Shown piece after piece: positions 35,977 through 48,911 of a stretch of DNA of 64,000 bases. The stretch spans positions 47,485,335 to 47,549,334 of the forward strand of contig NC_086032.1 of NCBI RefSeq assembly GCF_036323735.1, read 5' to 3'. The translations under genes and the position numbers were made by a program. The notes below the pieces were generated by a model, which searched no databases, was not told the DNA's origin, and saw only the letters and a list, made by a program, of their open reading frames with translations. Origin of the DNA: Rattus norvegicus (lineage: Eukaryota > Chordata > Mammalia > Rodentia > Muridae). How positions within the stretch are numbered: position 1 is the stretch's first letter; each line of letters starts with the position of its first letter.

Positions 35977-38900
35977 GAATTCGGTTAGTGCCCAATAGGC
36001 CACAGTAGTAATATGTGGACTGTTCGGGATATAGAAAAATTTTCACGAATGGAATCAAAATATCTATGCGAATTCAGTGAGTTCCCAATGGGACATGCTT
36101 GTTTGAGTTTCCTTTTGAATATCGAGCAACATTATGAGGAACGGAATCTAAGTATCATGGTGAATTGAGTAGGTTCCCAATAGGATTCGCATGTAATAAG
36201 CTTGTTATTCAAGATAGAGCAACGTTTAAACGAACTGAGACACTGTTTCTTTGTGAATTCAGTTATTTCCTAGTAGCCTGCTCTTGTAATATGTGTACTT
36301 TTAAAGATTTATAAAAATTTGGTGAGCCGAATCTGAGTAACATGGTGAATTCGGTTAGTTCCAAATAGGCCGCAGTAGTAATAATTTGACTGTTCGGGAT
36401 ATAGAAAAATTTTCACGAATGGAATCAAAATTTCTAGGCGAATTCAGTGAGTTCCCAATGGGACATGCTTGTATGACTTTGCTTTTCAATATCGAGCAAC
36501 ATTTTCAGGAACGTAATCTAAGTATCATGGTGAGTTCAGTATGTTCCCAAAAGGATTCGCATGTCATAAGCTTGATATTCAAGATAGAGCAACGTTTAAA
36601 GGAACTGAGACACTGTTTCTTTGTGAATTCAGTTAGTTCCCAGTAGCCTGCTCTTGTAATATGTGTACTTTTAATGATTTATAAAAATTTGGTGAGCCGA
36701 ATCTGAGTAACATGGTGAATTCGGTTAGTTCCCAATAGGCCACAGTAGTAATAAGTGGACTGCTCGGGATATAGAAAATTTTTCACGAATGGAATCAAAA
36801 TATCTAGGCGAATTCAGTGATTTCCCAATGGGACATGCTTGTATGAGTTTGCTTTACAATATCGATCAACATTTTAAGGAACGGAATCTAAGTATCATGG
36901 TGAATTCAGTAGGTTCCCAGTAGGATTCGCATGTAATAAGCCTGTTATCAAGATAGAGCAACGGTTAAACGAACTGAGACACTGTTTCTTTGTGAATTCA
37001 GTTAGTTCCCAGTAGCCTGCTCTTGTAGTATGTGTACTTTTAAAGATTTATAAAAATTTGGTGAGCCGAATCTGAGTAACATGGTGAATTCGGTTAGTTC
37101 CCAATAGGCCGCAGTAGTAATAAGTGGACTGTTCGGGATATAGAAAAATTTTCACGAATGGAATCAAAATTTCTAGGCGAATTCAGTGAGTTCCCAATGG
37201 GACATGCTTGTATGAGTTTGCTTTTGAATATCCAGCAACATTTTAAGGAACGGAATCATAGTATCATGGTGAATTGAGTAGGTTCCCACTAGGATTCGCT
37301 TGTAATAAGCTTGTTATTCAAGATAGAGCAACGATTTAACCAACTGAGACATGTTTCTTTGTGAATTCAGTTAGTTCCGGGTAGCCTGCTCTTGTAATAT
37401 GTGTATTTTTAAAGATTTATAAGAATTTGGTGAGCCGATTCTGAGTAACATGGTGAATTCGGTTAGTTCCCAAAAGGCCGCAGTAGTAATAAGTGGACTG
37501 TTCGGGATATAGAAAAATTTTCACGAATGCAATTAAAATTTGAAGGCGAATTCAGTGAGTTCCCATTGGGACATGCTTGTATGTGTTTGCTTTTCAATAT
37601 GGAGCAACATTTTAAGGAACGGAATCTAAGTATCATGGTGAATTTAGTAGGTTCCCAGTAAGTTTCACATGAAATAAGCTTGTTATTCAAGATAGAGCAA
37701 TGTTTTAACGAACTGAGACACTGTTTCGTTGTGAATTCAGTTAGTTCCCAGTAGCCTGCTCTTGTAATATGTGTACTTTTAAAGATTTATAAAAATTTGG
37801 TGAGCCGAATCTGAGTAACATGGTTAATTCGGTTAGTTCCCAATATTCCGCAGTAGTAATAAGTGGACTGTTCGGGATATAGAAAAATTTTCACGAATGG
37901 AATCAAAATTTCTAGGCGAACTCAGTGAGTTCCCAATGGGACATGCTTGTATGAGTTTGCTTTTCAATACTGAGCAACATTTTAAGGAACGGAATCTAAG
38001 TATCATGGTGAATTCAGTAGGTTCCCAATAGGATTCGCATGAAATAAGCTTGTTATTCAAGATAGAGCAACGTTTAAACGAACTGAGACACTGTTTCTTT
38101 GTGAATTCAGTTAGTTCCTAGTAGCCTGCTCTTGTAATATGTGTACTTTTAAAGATTTATAAAAATTTGGTGAGCCGAATCTGAGTAACATGGGGAATTC
38201 GGTTACTTCCCAATAGGCCGCAGTACTAATAAGTGGACTGTTCGGGATATAGAAAAATTTTCACGAATGGAATAAAAATTTCTAGGGGAATTCAGTGAGT
38301 TCCCAATGGGACATGCTTGTATGAGTTTGCTGTTCAATATCGAGCAACATTTTAAGGAACGGAATCTAAGTATCATGGTGAAATGAGTTGGTTCCCATAA
38401 GTTTCGCATGAAATAAGCTTGTTATTCAAGATATTGCAATGTTTATCGAACTGAGACACTGTTTCGTTGTGAATTCAGTTAGTTCCGGGTAGCCTGCTTT
38501 TGTAATATGTGTACTTTTAAAGATTTATAAAAATTTGGTGAGCCGAATCTGAGTAACATGGTGAGTTCGGTTAGTTCCCAAAAGGCCGCAGTAGTAATAA
38601 GTGGACTGTTCGGGATATAGAAAAATTTTCACGAATGGAATCAAAATTTCTAGGCGAATTCAGTGAGTTCCCAATGGGACACGATTGTATGAGATTGCCT
38701 TTCAATATCGAGCAACATTTTAAGGAACGGAATCTAAGTATCATGGTGCATTCAGTGTGTTCCCAATAGGATTCGCATGTCATAAGCATGTTATTCAAGA
38801 TAGAGCAACGTTTAAACGAACTGAGACACTGTTTCGTTGTGAATTCAGTTATTTCCCGGTAGCCTGCTCTTGTAATATGTGTACTTTTAAAGATTTATAA

Positions 38901-41148
38901 AAATTTGGTGAGGCGAATCTGAGTAACATGTTGAATTCGGTTAGTTCCCAATAGGCCGCAGTAGTAATAAGTGGACTGTTCGGGATATAGAAATATTTTC
39001 ACGAATGGAATCAAAATTTTTAGGTGAATTCAGTAAGTTCCCAATGGGACATGCTCGTATGAGTTTGCTTTTCAATACTGAGCAACATTTTAAGGAACGG
39101 AATCGAAGTATCATGGTGAATTCAGTAGGTTCCCAATAGGATTCGCATGAAATAAGCTTGTTATTCAAGATAGAGCAACGTTTAAACGAACTGAGACACT
39201 GTTTCGTTGTGAATTCAGTTAGTTCCCGGTAGCCTGCTTTTGTAATATGTGTACTTTTAAAGATTTATAAAAATTTGGTGAGCCGAATCTGAGTAACATG
39301 GTGAATTCGGTTAGTTCCAAATAGGCCGCAGTAGTAATAAGTGGACTGTTCGGGATATAGAAAAATTTAACGAATGGAATCAAAATTTCTAGGCGAATTC
39401 AGTGAGTTCCCAATGGGACATGCTTGTATGAGTTTGCTTTTCAATATCGAGCAACATTTTAAGGAACGGAATCTAAGTATCATGGTGAATACAGTATGTT
39501 CCCAATAGGATTCGCATGTAATAAGCTTGTTATTCAATATAGAGCAAAGTTTTAACGATCTGAGACACTGTTTCGTTGTGAATTCAGTTAGTTCCCAGTA
39601 GCCTGCTCTTGTAATATGTGTACTTTTAAACATTTATAAAAATTTGGTGTGCCGAATCTGAGTAACATGGTGAATTCGGTTAGTGCCCAATAGGCCACAG
39701 TAGTAATAAGTGGACTGTTCGGGATATAGAAAAATTTTCACGAATGGAATCAAAATTTCTAGGCGAATTCAGTGAGTTCCCAATGGGACATGCTTGTTTG
39801 AGTTTCCTTTTGAATATCGAGCAACATTATGAGGAACGGAATCTAAGTATCATGGTGAATTGAGTAGGTTCCCAATAGGATTCACATGTAATAAGCTTGT
39901 TATTCAAGATAGAGCAACGTTTAAAGGAACTGAGACACTGTTTCTTTGTGAATTCAGTTAGTTCCGTGTAGCCTGCTCTTGTAATATGTGTACTTTTAAA
40001 GATTTATAAAAATTTGGTGAGCCGAATCTGAGTAACATGGTGAATTCGGTTAGTTCCCAATAGGCCGCAGTAGTAATAAGTGGACTGTTCGGGATATAGA
40101 AAAATTTTCACGAATGGAATCAAAATTTCTAGGCGAATTCAGTGAGTTCCCAATGGGACATGCTTGTATGAGTTTGCTTTTCAATACTGAGCAACATTTT
40201 AAAGAACGGAATCTAAGTATCATGGTGAATTGAGTAGGTTCCCAATAGGATTCGCATGAAATAAGCTTGTTATTCAAGATAGAGCAACGGTTAAACGAAC
40301 TGAGACACTGTTTCTTTGTGATTTCAGTTAGTTCCCAGTAGCCTGCTCTTGTAATATGTGTACTTTTAAAGATTTATAAAAATTTGGTGAGCCGAATCTG
40401 AGTAACATGGGGAATTCGGTTAGTTCCCAATAGGCCGCAGCTGTAATAAGTGGACCGTTCGGTTATAGAAAAATTTTCACGAATGGAATAAAAATTTCTA
40501 GGGGAATTCAGTGAGTTCCCAATGGGACATGCTTGTATGAGTTTGCTTTTCAATATCGAGCAACATTTTAAGGAACGGAATCTAAGTATCATGGTGAACT
40601 GAGTTGGTTCCCAATAAGTTTCGCATGAAATGAGCTTGTTATTCAAGATAGAGCAATGTTTATCGAACTGAGACACTGTTTCGTTGTGAATTCAGTTAGT
40701 TCCCTGTATCCTGCTTTTGTAATATGTGTACTTTTAAAGATTTATGAAAATTTGGTGAGCCGAATCTGAGTAACATGGTGAATTCGGTTAGTTCCAAATA
40801 GGCCGCAGTAGTAATAAGTGGACTGTTCGGGATATAGAAAAATTTAACGAATGGAATCAAAATTTCTAGGCGAATTCAGTGAGTTCCCAATGGGACATGC
40901 TTGTATGAGTTTGCTTTTCAATATCGAGCAACATTTTAAGGAACGGAATCTAAGTATCATGGTGAATTCAGTATGTTCCCAATAGGATTCGCATGTAATA
41001 AGCTTGTTATTCAATATAGAGCAAAGTTTTAACGAACTGAGACACTGTTTCCTTGTGAATTCAGTTAGTTCCCAGTAGCCTGCTCTTGTAATATGTGTAC
41101 TTTTAAAGATTTATAAAAATTTGGTGAGCCGAATCTGAGTAACATGGT
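35977..41148 (+). repeat. HOR family D, copy 2: 14 monomers, 5172 bp
   Basis: M98-M111 start at 35977, 36347, 36717, 37086, 37455, 37825, 38195, 38563, 38933, 39303, 39672, 40042, 40412 and 40780. M98-M108 match M81-M91 at 6282 bp. M109-M111 match M95-M97 at 5172 bp. Partners of M92-M94 are therefore missing, a loss or gain of 1110 bp, exactly three monomers. The switch lies close to 40030, in S4 just before the M109 box. Confidence 0.92.
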
Positions 41149-44100
41149 GAATTCGGTTAGTGCCCAATAGGCCACAGTAGTAATAAGTGGACTGTTCGGG
41201 ATATAGAAAAATTTTCACGAATGGAATCAAAATTTCTAGGCGAATTCAGTGAGTTCCCAATGGGACATGCTTGTTTGAGTTTCCTTTTGAATATCGAGTA
41301 ACATTATGAGGAACGGAATCTAAGTATCATGGTGAATTGAGTAGGTTCCCAATAGGATTCGCATGTAATAAGCTTGTTATTCAAGATAGAGCAACGTTTA
41401 AACGAACTGAGACACTGTTTCTTTGTGAATTCTGTTAGTTCCGTGTAGCCTGCTCTTGTAATATGTGTACTTTTAAAGATTTATAAAAATTTGGTGAGCT
41501 GAATCTGAGTAACTTGGTGATTTCGGTTAGTGCCCAATAGGCCGCAGTAGTAATAAGTGGACTGTTCGGGATATAGAAAAATTTTTACGAATGGAATCAA
41601 AATTTCTAGGCGAATTCAGTGAGTTCCCAATGGGACATGCTTGTATGAGTTTGTTTTTCAATATCGAGCAACATTTTAAGGAACGGAGTCTAAGTATCAT
41701 GGTGAATTGAGTATGTTCCCAATAGGATTCGCATGAAATAAGCTTGTTATTCAAGATAGCGCAATGTTTTAACGAACTGAGACACTGTTTCTTTGTGAAT
41801 TCAGTTAGTTCCTAGTAGCCTGCTCTTGTAATATGTGTACTTTTAAAGATTTATAAAAATTTGGTGAGCCGAATCTGAGTAACTTGGTGAATTCGGTTAG
41901 TTCCCAATAGGCCGCAGTAGTAATAAGTGTACTGTTCGGGATATAGAAAAATTTTCACGAATGGAATCAAAATTTCTAGGCGAATTCAGTGAGTTCCCAA
42001 TGGGACATGCTTGTATGACTTTGCTTTTCAATATCGAGCAACATTTTCAGGAACGTAATCTAAGTATCATGGTGAGTTCAGTATGTTCCCAATAGGATTC
42101 GCATGTCATAAGCTTGTTATTCAAGATAGAGCAACGTTTAAAGGAACTGAGACACTGTTTCTTTGTGAATTCAGTTAGTTCCCAGTAGCCTGCTCTTATA
42201 ATATGTGTACTTTTAATGATTTATAAAAATTTGGTGAGCCGAATCTGAGTAACTTGGTGATTTCGGTTAGTGCCCAATAGGCCGCAGTAGTAATAAGTGG
42301 ACTGTTCGGGATATAGAAAAATTTTCACGAATGGAATCAAAATTTCTAGGCGAATTCAGTGAGTTCCCAATGGGACATGCTTGTATGAGTTTCCTTTTGA
42401 ATATCGAGCAACATTTTAAGGAAAGGAATCTAAGTATCATGGTGAATTGAGTAGGTTCCCAATAGGATTCACATGTAATAAGCTTGTTATTCAAGATAGA
42501 GCAACGTTTAAACGACTGACACACTGTTTCTTTGTGAATTCAGTTAGTTCTGTGTAGCCTGCTCTTGTAATATGTGTACTTTTAAAGATTTATAAAAATT
42601 TGGTGAGCCGAATCTGAGTAACATCGTGAATTCGGTTAGTGCCCAATAGGCCGCAGTAGTAATAAGTGCACTGTTCGGGATATAGAAAAATTTACACGAA
42701 TGGAATCAAAATTTCTAGGCGAATTCAGTGACTTCCCAATGGGACATGCTTGTATGAGTTTGCTTTTCAATATCGAGCAACATTTTAAGGAACGGAGTCT
42801 AAGTATCATGGTGAATTGATTAAGTTCCCCATAGGATTCGCATGAAATAAGGTTGTTATTCAAGATAGAGCAACGTTTAAACGAACTGAGACACTGTTTC
42901 GTTGTGAATTCAGTTATTTCCCGGTAGCCTGCTCTTGTAATATGTGTACTTTTAAAGATTTATAAAAATTTGGTGAGCCGAATCTGAGTAACATTGTGAA
43001 TTCGGTTAGTTCCCAATAGGCCGCAGTAGTAATAAGTGGACTGTTCGGGATATAGAAAAATTTTCACGAATGGAATCAAAATTTCTAGGCGAATTCAGTG
43101 AGTTCCCAATGGGACATGATTGTATGAGTTTGCCTTTCAATATCGAGCAACATTTTAAGGAACGGAATCTAAGTATCATGGTGCATTCAGTGTGTTCCCA
43201 ATAGGATTCGCATGTAATAAGCTTGTTATTCAAGATATAGCAACGTTTAAACGAACTGAGACACTGTTTCGTTGTGAATTCAGTTATTTCCCGGTAGCCT
43301 GCTCTTGTAATATGTGTACTTTTAAAGATTTATAAAAATTTGGTGAGGCGAATCTGAGTAACATGTTGAATTCGGTTAGTTCCCAATAGGCCGCAGTAGT
43401 AATAAGTGGACTGTTCGGGATATAGAAAAATGTTCACGAATGGAATCAAAATTTTTAGGTGAATTCAGTAAGTTCCCAATGGGACATGCTCGTATGAGTT
43501 TGCTTTTCTATACTGAGCTACATTTTAAGGAACGGAATCGAAGTATCATGGTGAATTCAGTAGGTTCCCAATAGGATTCACATGAAATAAGCTTGTTATT
43601 CAAGATAGAGCAACGTTTAAACGAACTGAGACACTGTTTCTTTGTGAATTCACTTAGTTCCGTGTAGCCTGCTTGTGTAATATGTGTACTTTTAAAGATT
43701 TATAAAAATTTGGTGAGCTGAATCTGAGTAACATGGTGAATTCGGTTAGTGGCCAATAGGCCGCAGTAGTAATAAGTGGACTGTTCGAGATATAGAAAAA
43801 TTTTCACGAATGGAATCAAAATTTCTAGGCGAATTCAGTGAGTTCCCAATGGGACATGCTTGTATGAGTTTGCTTTTCAATATCGAGCAACATTTTAAGG
43901 AACGTAATCTAAGTATCATGGTGAATTCAGTAGGTTCCCAATAGGATTCTTATATCATAAGCTTGTTATTCAAGATAGAGCAACGTTTAAACGAACTGAG
44001 ACACTGTTTCTTTGTGAATTCAGTTAGTTCCTCGTAGCCTGCTCTTGTAATATGTGTACATTTAAAGATTTATAAAAATTTGGAGAGCCGAATCTGAGTA

Positions 44101-45216
44101 ACATGGTGAATTCGGTTAGTTCCCAATAGACCGCAGTAGTAATAAGTGGACTGTTCGGGATATAGAAAAAATTTCACGAATGGAATCAAAATTTCTAGGC
44201 GAATTCAGTGAGTTCCCAAAGGGACATGCTTGTATGAGTTTGCTTTACCATATCGATCAACATTTTAAGGAACGGAATCTAAGTATCATGGTGAATTCAG
44301 TAGGTTCCCAGTAGGATTCGCATGTAATAAGCCTGTTATTCAAGATAGAGCAACGGTTAAACGAACTGAGACACTGTTTCTTTGTGAATTCAGTTAGTTC
44401 CCAGTAGCCTGCTCTTGTAGTATGTGTACTTTTAAAGATTTATAAAAATTTGGTGAGCCGAATCTGAGTAACATGGTGAATTCGGTTAGTTCCCAATAGG
44501 CCGCAGTAGTAATAAGTGGACTGTTCGGGATGTAGAAAAATTTTCACGAATGGAATCAAAATTTCTAGGCGAATTCAGTGAGTTCCCAATGGGACATGCT
44601 TGTATGAGTTTGCTTTTGAATATCCAGCAACATTTTAAGGAACGGAATCTTAGTATCATTGTGAATTGAGTAGGTTCCCACTAGGATTCGCTTGTAATAA
44701 GCTTGTTATTCAAGATAGAGCAACGATTTAACCAACTGAGACATGTTTCTTTGTGAATTCAGTTAGTTCCGGGTAGCCTGCTCTTGTAATATGTGTATTT
44801 TTAAAGATTTATAAAAATTTGGTGAGCAGATTCTGAGTAACATGGTGAATTCGGTTAGTTCCCAAAAGGCCGCAGTAGTAATAAGTGGACTGTTCGGGAT
44901 ATAGAAAAATTTTCACGAATGCAATTAAAATTTGAAGGCGAATTCAGTGAGTTCCCATTGGGACATGCTTGTATGTGTTTGCTTTTCAATATGGAGCAAC
45001 ATTTTAAGGAACGGAATCTAAGTATCATGGTGAATTGAGTAGGTTCCCAATAGGATTCGCATGAAATAAGCTTGTTATTCAAGATAGAGCAACGGTTAAA
45101 CGAACTGAGACACTGTTTCTTTGTGATTTCAGTTAGTTCCCAGTAGCCTGCTCTTGTAATATGTGTACTTTTAAAGATTTATAAAAATTTGGTGAGCCGA
45201 ATCTGAGTAACATGGG
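40412..45216 (+). repeat. HOR family E, copy 1: 13 monomers, 4805 bp
   Basis: M110-M122 start at 40412, 40780, 41149, 41519, 41889, 42259, 42628, 42998, 43368, 43738, 44108, 44478 and 44847. M110-M112 match M123-M125 at 4805 bp. M116-M122 match M126-M132 at 3695 bp. Markers are CGAGTAACATTATGAGG (41294 and again near 46099 and 49795), GTTCGAGATATAG (43789/47484) and TATCATTGTGAATTG (44654/48349). M110 and M111 also end family D copy 2. Many monomers here correspond to family C, for example M116 to M64. Confidence 0.9.
41519..42627 (+). repeat. Three-monomer cassette present in HOR E copies 1 and 3
   Basis: M113-M115 (41519, 41889 and 42259) start with the TAACTTGGTGATTTCGG class and include AAGTGTACTG and TTTTAATGATTT. 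They recur at 50020-51129 (offset 8501) but are absent from HOR E copy 2, where M125 runs directly into the partner of M116 through the shared AAACGACTGACACACTG (42510/46205). Confidence 0.88.
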
Positions 45217-48200
45217 GAATTCGGTTAGTTCCCAATAGGCCGCAGCTGTAATAAGTGGACCGTTCGGTTATAGAAAAATTTTCACGAATGGAATAAAAAT
45301 TTCTAGGGGAATTCAGTGAGTTCCCAATGGGACATGCTTGTATGAGTTTGCTTTTCAATATCGAGCAACATTTTAAGGAACGGAATCTAAGTATCATGGT
45401 GAACTGAGTTGGTTCCCAATAAGTTTCGCATGAAATGAGCTTGTTATTCAAGATAGAGCAATGTTTATCGAACTGAGACACTGTTTCGTTGTGAATTCAG
45501 TTAGTTCCCTGTATCCTGCTTTTGTAATATGTGTACTTTTAAAGATTTATGAAAATTTGGTGAGCCGAATCTGAGTAACATGGTGAATTCGGTTAGTTCC
45601 AAATAGGCCGCAGTAGTAATAAGTGGACTGTTCGGGATATAGAAAAATTTAACGAATGGAATCAAAATTTCTAGGCGAATTCAGTGATTTCCCAATGGGA
45701 CATGCTTGTATGAGTTTGCTTTTCAATATCGAGCAACATTTTAAGGAACGGAATCTAAGTATCATGGTGAATTCAGTATGTTCCCAATAGGATTCGCATG
45801 TAATAAGCTTGTTATTCAATATAGAGCAAAGTTTTAACGAACTGAGACACTGTTTCCTTGTGAATTCAGTTAGTTCCCAGTAGCCTGCTCTTGTAATATG
45901 TGTACTTTTAAAGATTTATAAAAATTTGGTGAGCCGAATCTGAGTAACATGGTGAATTCGGTTAGTGCCCAATAGGCCACAGTAGTAATAAGTGGACTGT
46001 TCGGGATATAGAAAAATTTTCACGAATGGAATCAAAATTTCTAGGCGAATTCAGTGAGTTCCCAATGGGACATGCTTGTTTGAGTTTCCTTTTGAATATC
46101 GAGTAACATTATGAGGAACGGAATCTAAGTATCATGGTGAATTGAGTAGGTTCCCAATAGGATTCGCATGTAATAAGCTTGTTATTCAAGATAGAGCAAC
46201 GTTTAAACGACTGACACACTGTTTCTTTGTGAATTCAGTTAGTTCTGTGTAGCCTGCTCTTGTAATATGTGTACTTTTAAAGATTTATAAAAATTTGGTG
46301 AGCCGAATCTGAGTAACATCGTGAATTCGGTTAGTGCCCAATAGGCCGCAGTAGTAATAAGTGCACTGTTCGGGATATAGAAAAATTTACACGAATGGAA
46401 TCAAAATTTCTAGGCGAATTCAGTGACTTCCCAATGGGACATGCTTGTATGAGTTTGCTTTTCAATATCGAGCAACATTTTAAGGAACGGAGTCTAAGTA
46501 TCATGGTGAATTGATTAAGTTCCCCATAGGATTCGCATGAAATAAGGTTGTTATTCAAGATAGAGCAACGTTTAAACGAACTGAGACACTGTTTCGTTGT
46601 GAATTCAGTTATTTCCCGGTAGCCTGCTCTTGTAATATGTGTACTTTTAAAGATTTATAAAAATTTGGTGAGCCGAATCTGAGTAACATTGTGAATTCGG
46701 TTAGTTCCCAATAGGCCGCAGTAGTAATAAGTGGACTGTTCGGGATATAGAAAAATTTTCACGAATGGAATCAAAATTTCTAGGCGAATTCAGTGAGTTC
46801 CCAATGGGACATGATTGTATGAGTTTGCCTTTCAATATCGAGCAACATTTTAAGGAACGGAATCTAAGTATCATGGTGCATTCAGTGTGTTCCCAATAGG
46901 ATTCGCATGTAATAAGCTTGTTATTCAAGATATAGCAACGTTTAAACGAACTGAGACACTGTTTCGTTGTGAATTCAGTTATTTCCCGGTAGCCTGCTCT
47001 TGTAATATGTGTACTTTTAAAGATTTATAAAAATTTGGTGAGGCGAATCTGAGTAACATGTTGAATTCGGTTAGTTCCCAATAGGCCGCAGTAGTAATAA
47101 GTGGACTGTTCGGGATATAGAAAAATGTTCACGAATGGAATCAAAATTTTTAGGTGAATTCAGTAAGTTCCCAATGGGACATGCTCGTATGAGTTTGCTT
47201 TTCTATACTGAGCTACATTTTAAGGAACGGAATCGAAGTATCATGGTGAATTCAGTAGGTTCCCAATAGGATTCACATGAAATAAGCTTGTTATTCAAGA
47301 TAGAGCAACGTTTAAACGAACTGAGACACTGTTTCTTTGTGAATTCACTTAGTTCCGTGTAGCCTGCTTGTGTAATATGTGTACTTTTAAAGATTTATAA
47401 AAATTTGGTGAGCTGAATCTGAGTAACATGGTGAATTCGGTTAGTGGCCAATAGGCCGCAGTAGTAATAAGTGGACTGTTCGAGATATAGAAAAATTTTC
47501 ACGAATGGAATCAAAATTTCTAGGCGAATTCAGTGAGTTCCCAATGGGACATGCTTGTATGAGTTTGCTTTTCAATATCGAGCAACATTTTAAGGAACGT
47601 AATCTAAGTATCATGGTGAATTCAGTAGGTTCCCAATAGGATTCTTATATCATAAGCTTGTTATTCAAGATAGAGCAACGTTTAAACGAACTGAGACACT
47701 GTTTCTTTGTGAATTCAGTTAGTTCCTCGTAGCCTGCTCTTGTAATATGTGTACATTTAAAGATTTATAAAAATTTGGAGAGCCGAATCTGAGTAACATG
47801 GTGAATTCGGTTAGTTCCCAATAGACCGCAGTAGTAATAAGTGGACTGTTCGGGATATAGAAAAAATTTCACGAATGGAATCAAAATTTCTAGGCGAATT
47901 CAGTGAGTTCCCAAAGGGACATGCTTGTATGAGTTTGCTTTACCATATCGATCAACATTTTAAGGAACGGAATCTAAGTATCATGGTGAATTCAGTAGGT
48001 TCCCAGTAGGATTCGCATGTAATAAGCCTGTTATTCAAGATAGAGCAACGGTTAAACGAACTGAGACACTGTTTCTTTGTGAATTCAGTTAGTTCCCAGT
48101 AGCCTGCTCTTGTAGTATGTGTACTTTTAAAGATTTATAAAAATTTGGTGAGCCGAATCTGAGTAACATGGTGAATTCGGTTAGTTCCCAATAGGCCGCA

Positions 48201-48911
48201 GTAGTAATAAGTGGACTGTTCGGGATGTAGAAAAATTTTCACGAATGGAATCAAAATTTCTAGGCGAATTCAGTGAGTTCCCAATGGGACATGCTTGTAT
48301 GAGTTTGCTTTTGAATATCCAGCAACATTTTAAGGAACGGAATCTTAGTATCATTGTGAATTGAGTAGGTTCCCACTAGGATTCGCTTGTAATAAGCTTG
48401 TTATTCAAGATAGAGCAACGATTTAACCAACTGAGACATGTTTCTTTGTGAATTCAGTTAGTTCCGGGTAGCCTGCTCTTGTAATATGTGTATTTTTAAA
48501 GATTTATAAAAATTTGGTGAGCAGATTCTGAGTAACATGGTGAATTCGGTTAGTTCCCAAAAGGCCGCAGTAGTAATAAGTGGACTGTTCGGGATATAGA
48601 AAAATTTTCACGAATGCAATTAAAATTTGAAGGCGAATTCAGTGAGTTCCCATTGGGACATGCTTGTATGTGTTTGCTTTTCAATATGGAGCAACATTTT
48701 AAGGAACGGAATCTAAGTATCATGGTGAATTGAGTAGGTTCCCAATAGGATTCGCATGAAATAAGCTTGTTATTCAAGATAGAGCAACGGTTAAACGAAC
48801 TGAGACACTGTTTCTTTGTGATTTCAGTTAGTTCCCAGTAGCCTGCTCTTGTAATATGTGTACTTTTAAAGATTTATAAAAATTTGGTGAGCCGAATCTG
48901 AGTAACATGGG
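45217..48911 (+). repeat. HOR family E, copy 2: 10 monomers, 3695 bp
   Basis: M123-M132 start at 45217, 45585, 45954, 46323, 46693, 47063, 47433, 47803, 48173 and 48542. The sequence is nearly identical to copy 1 apart from the missing cassette M113-M115. The run from about 42510 to 46190 repeats at 3695 bp almost without change, so this part is a clean tandem duplication. Confidence 0.9.
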
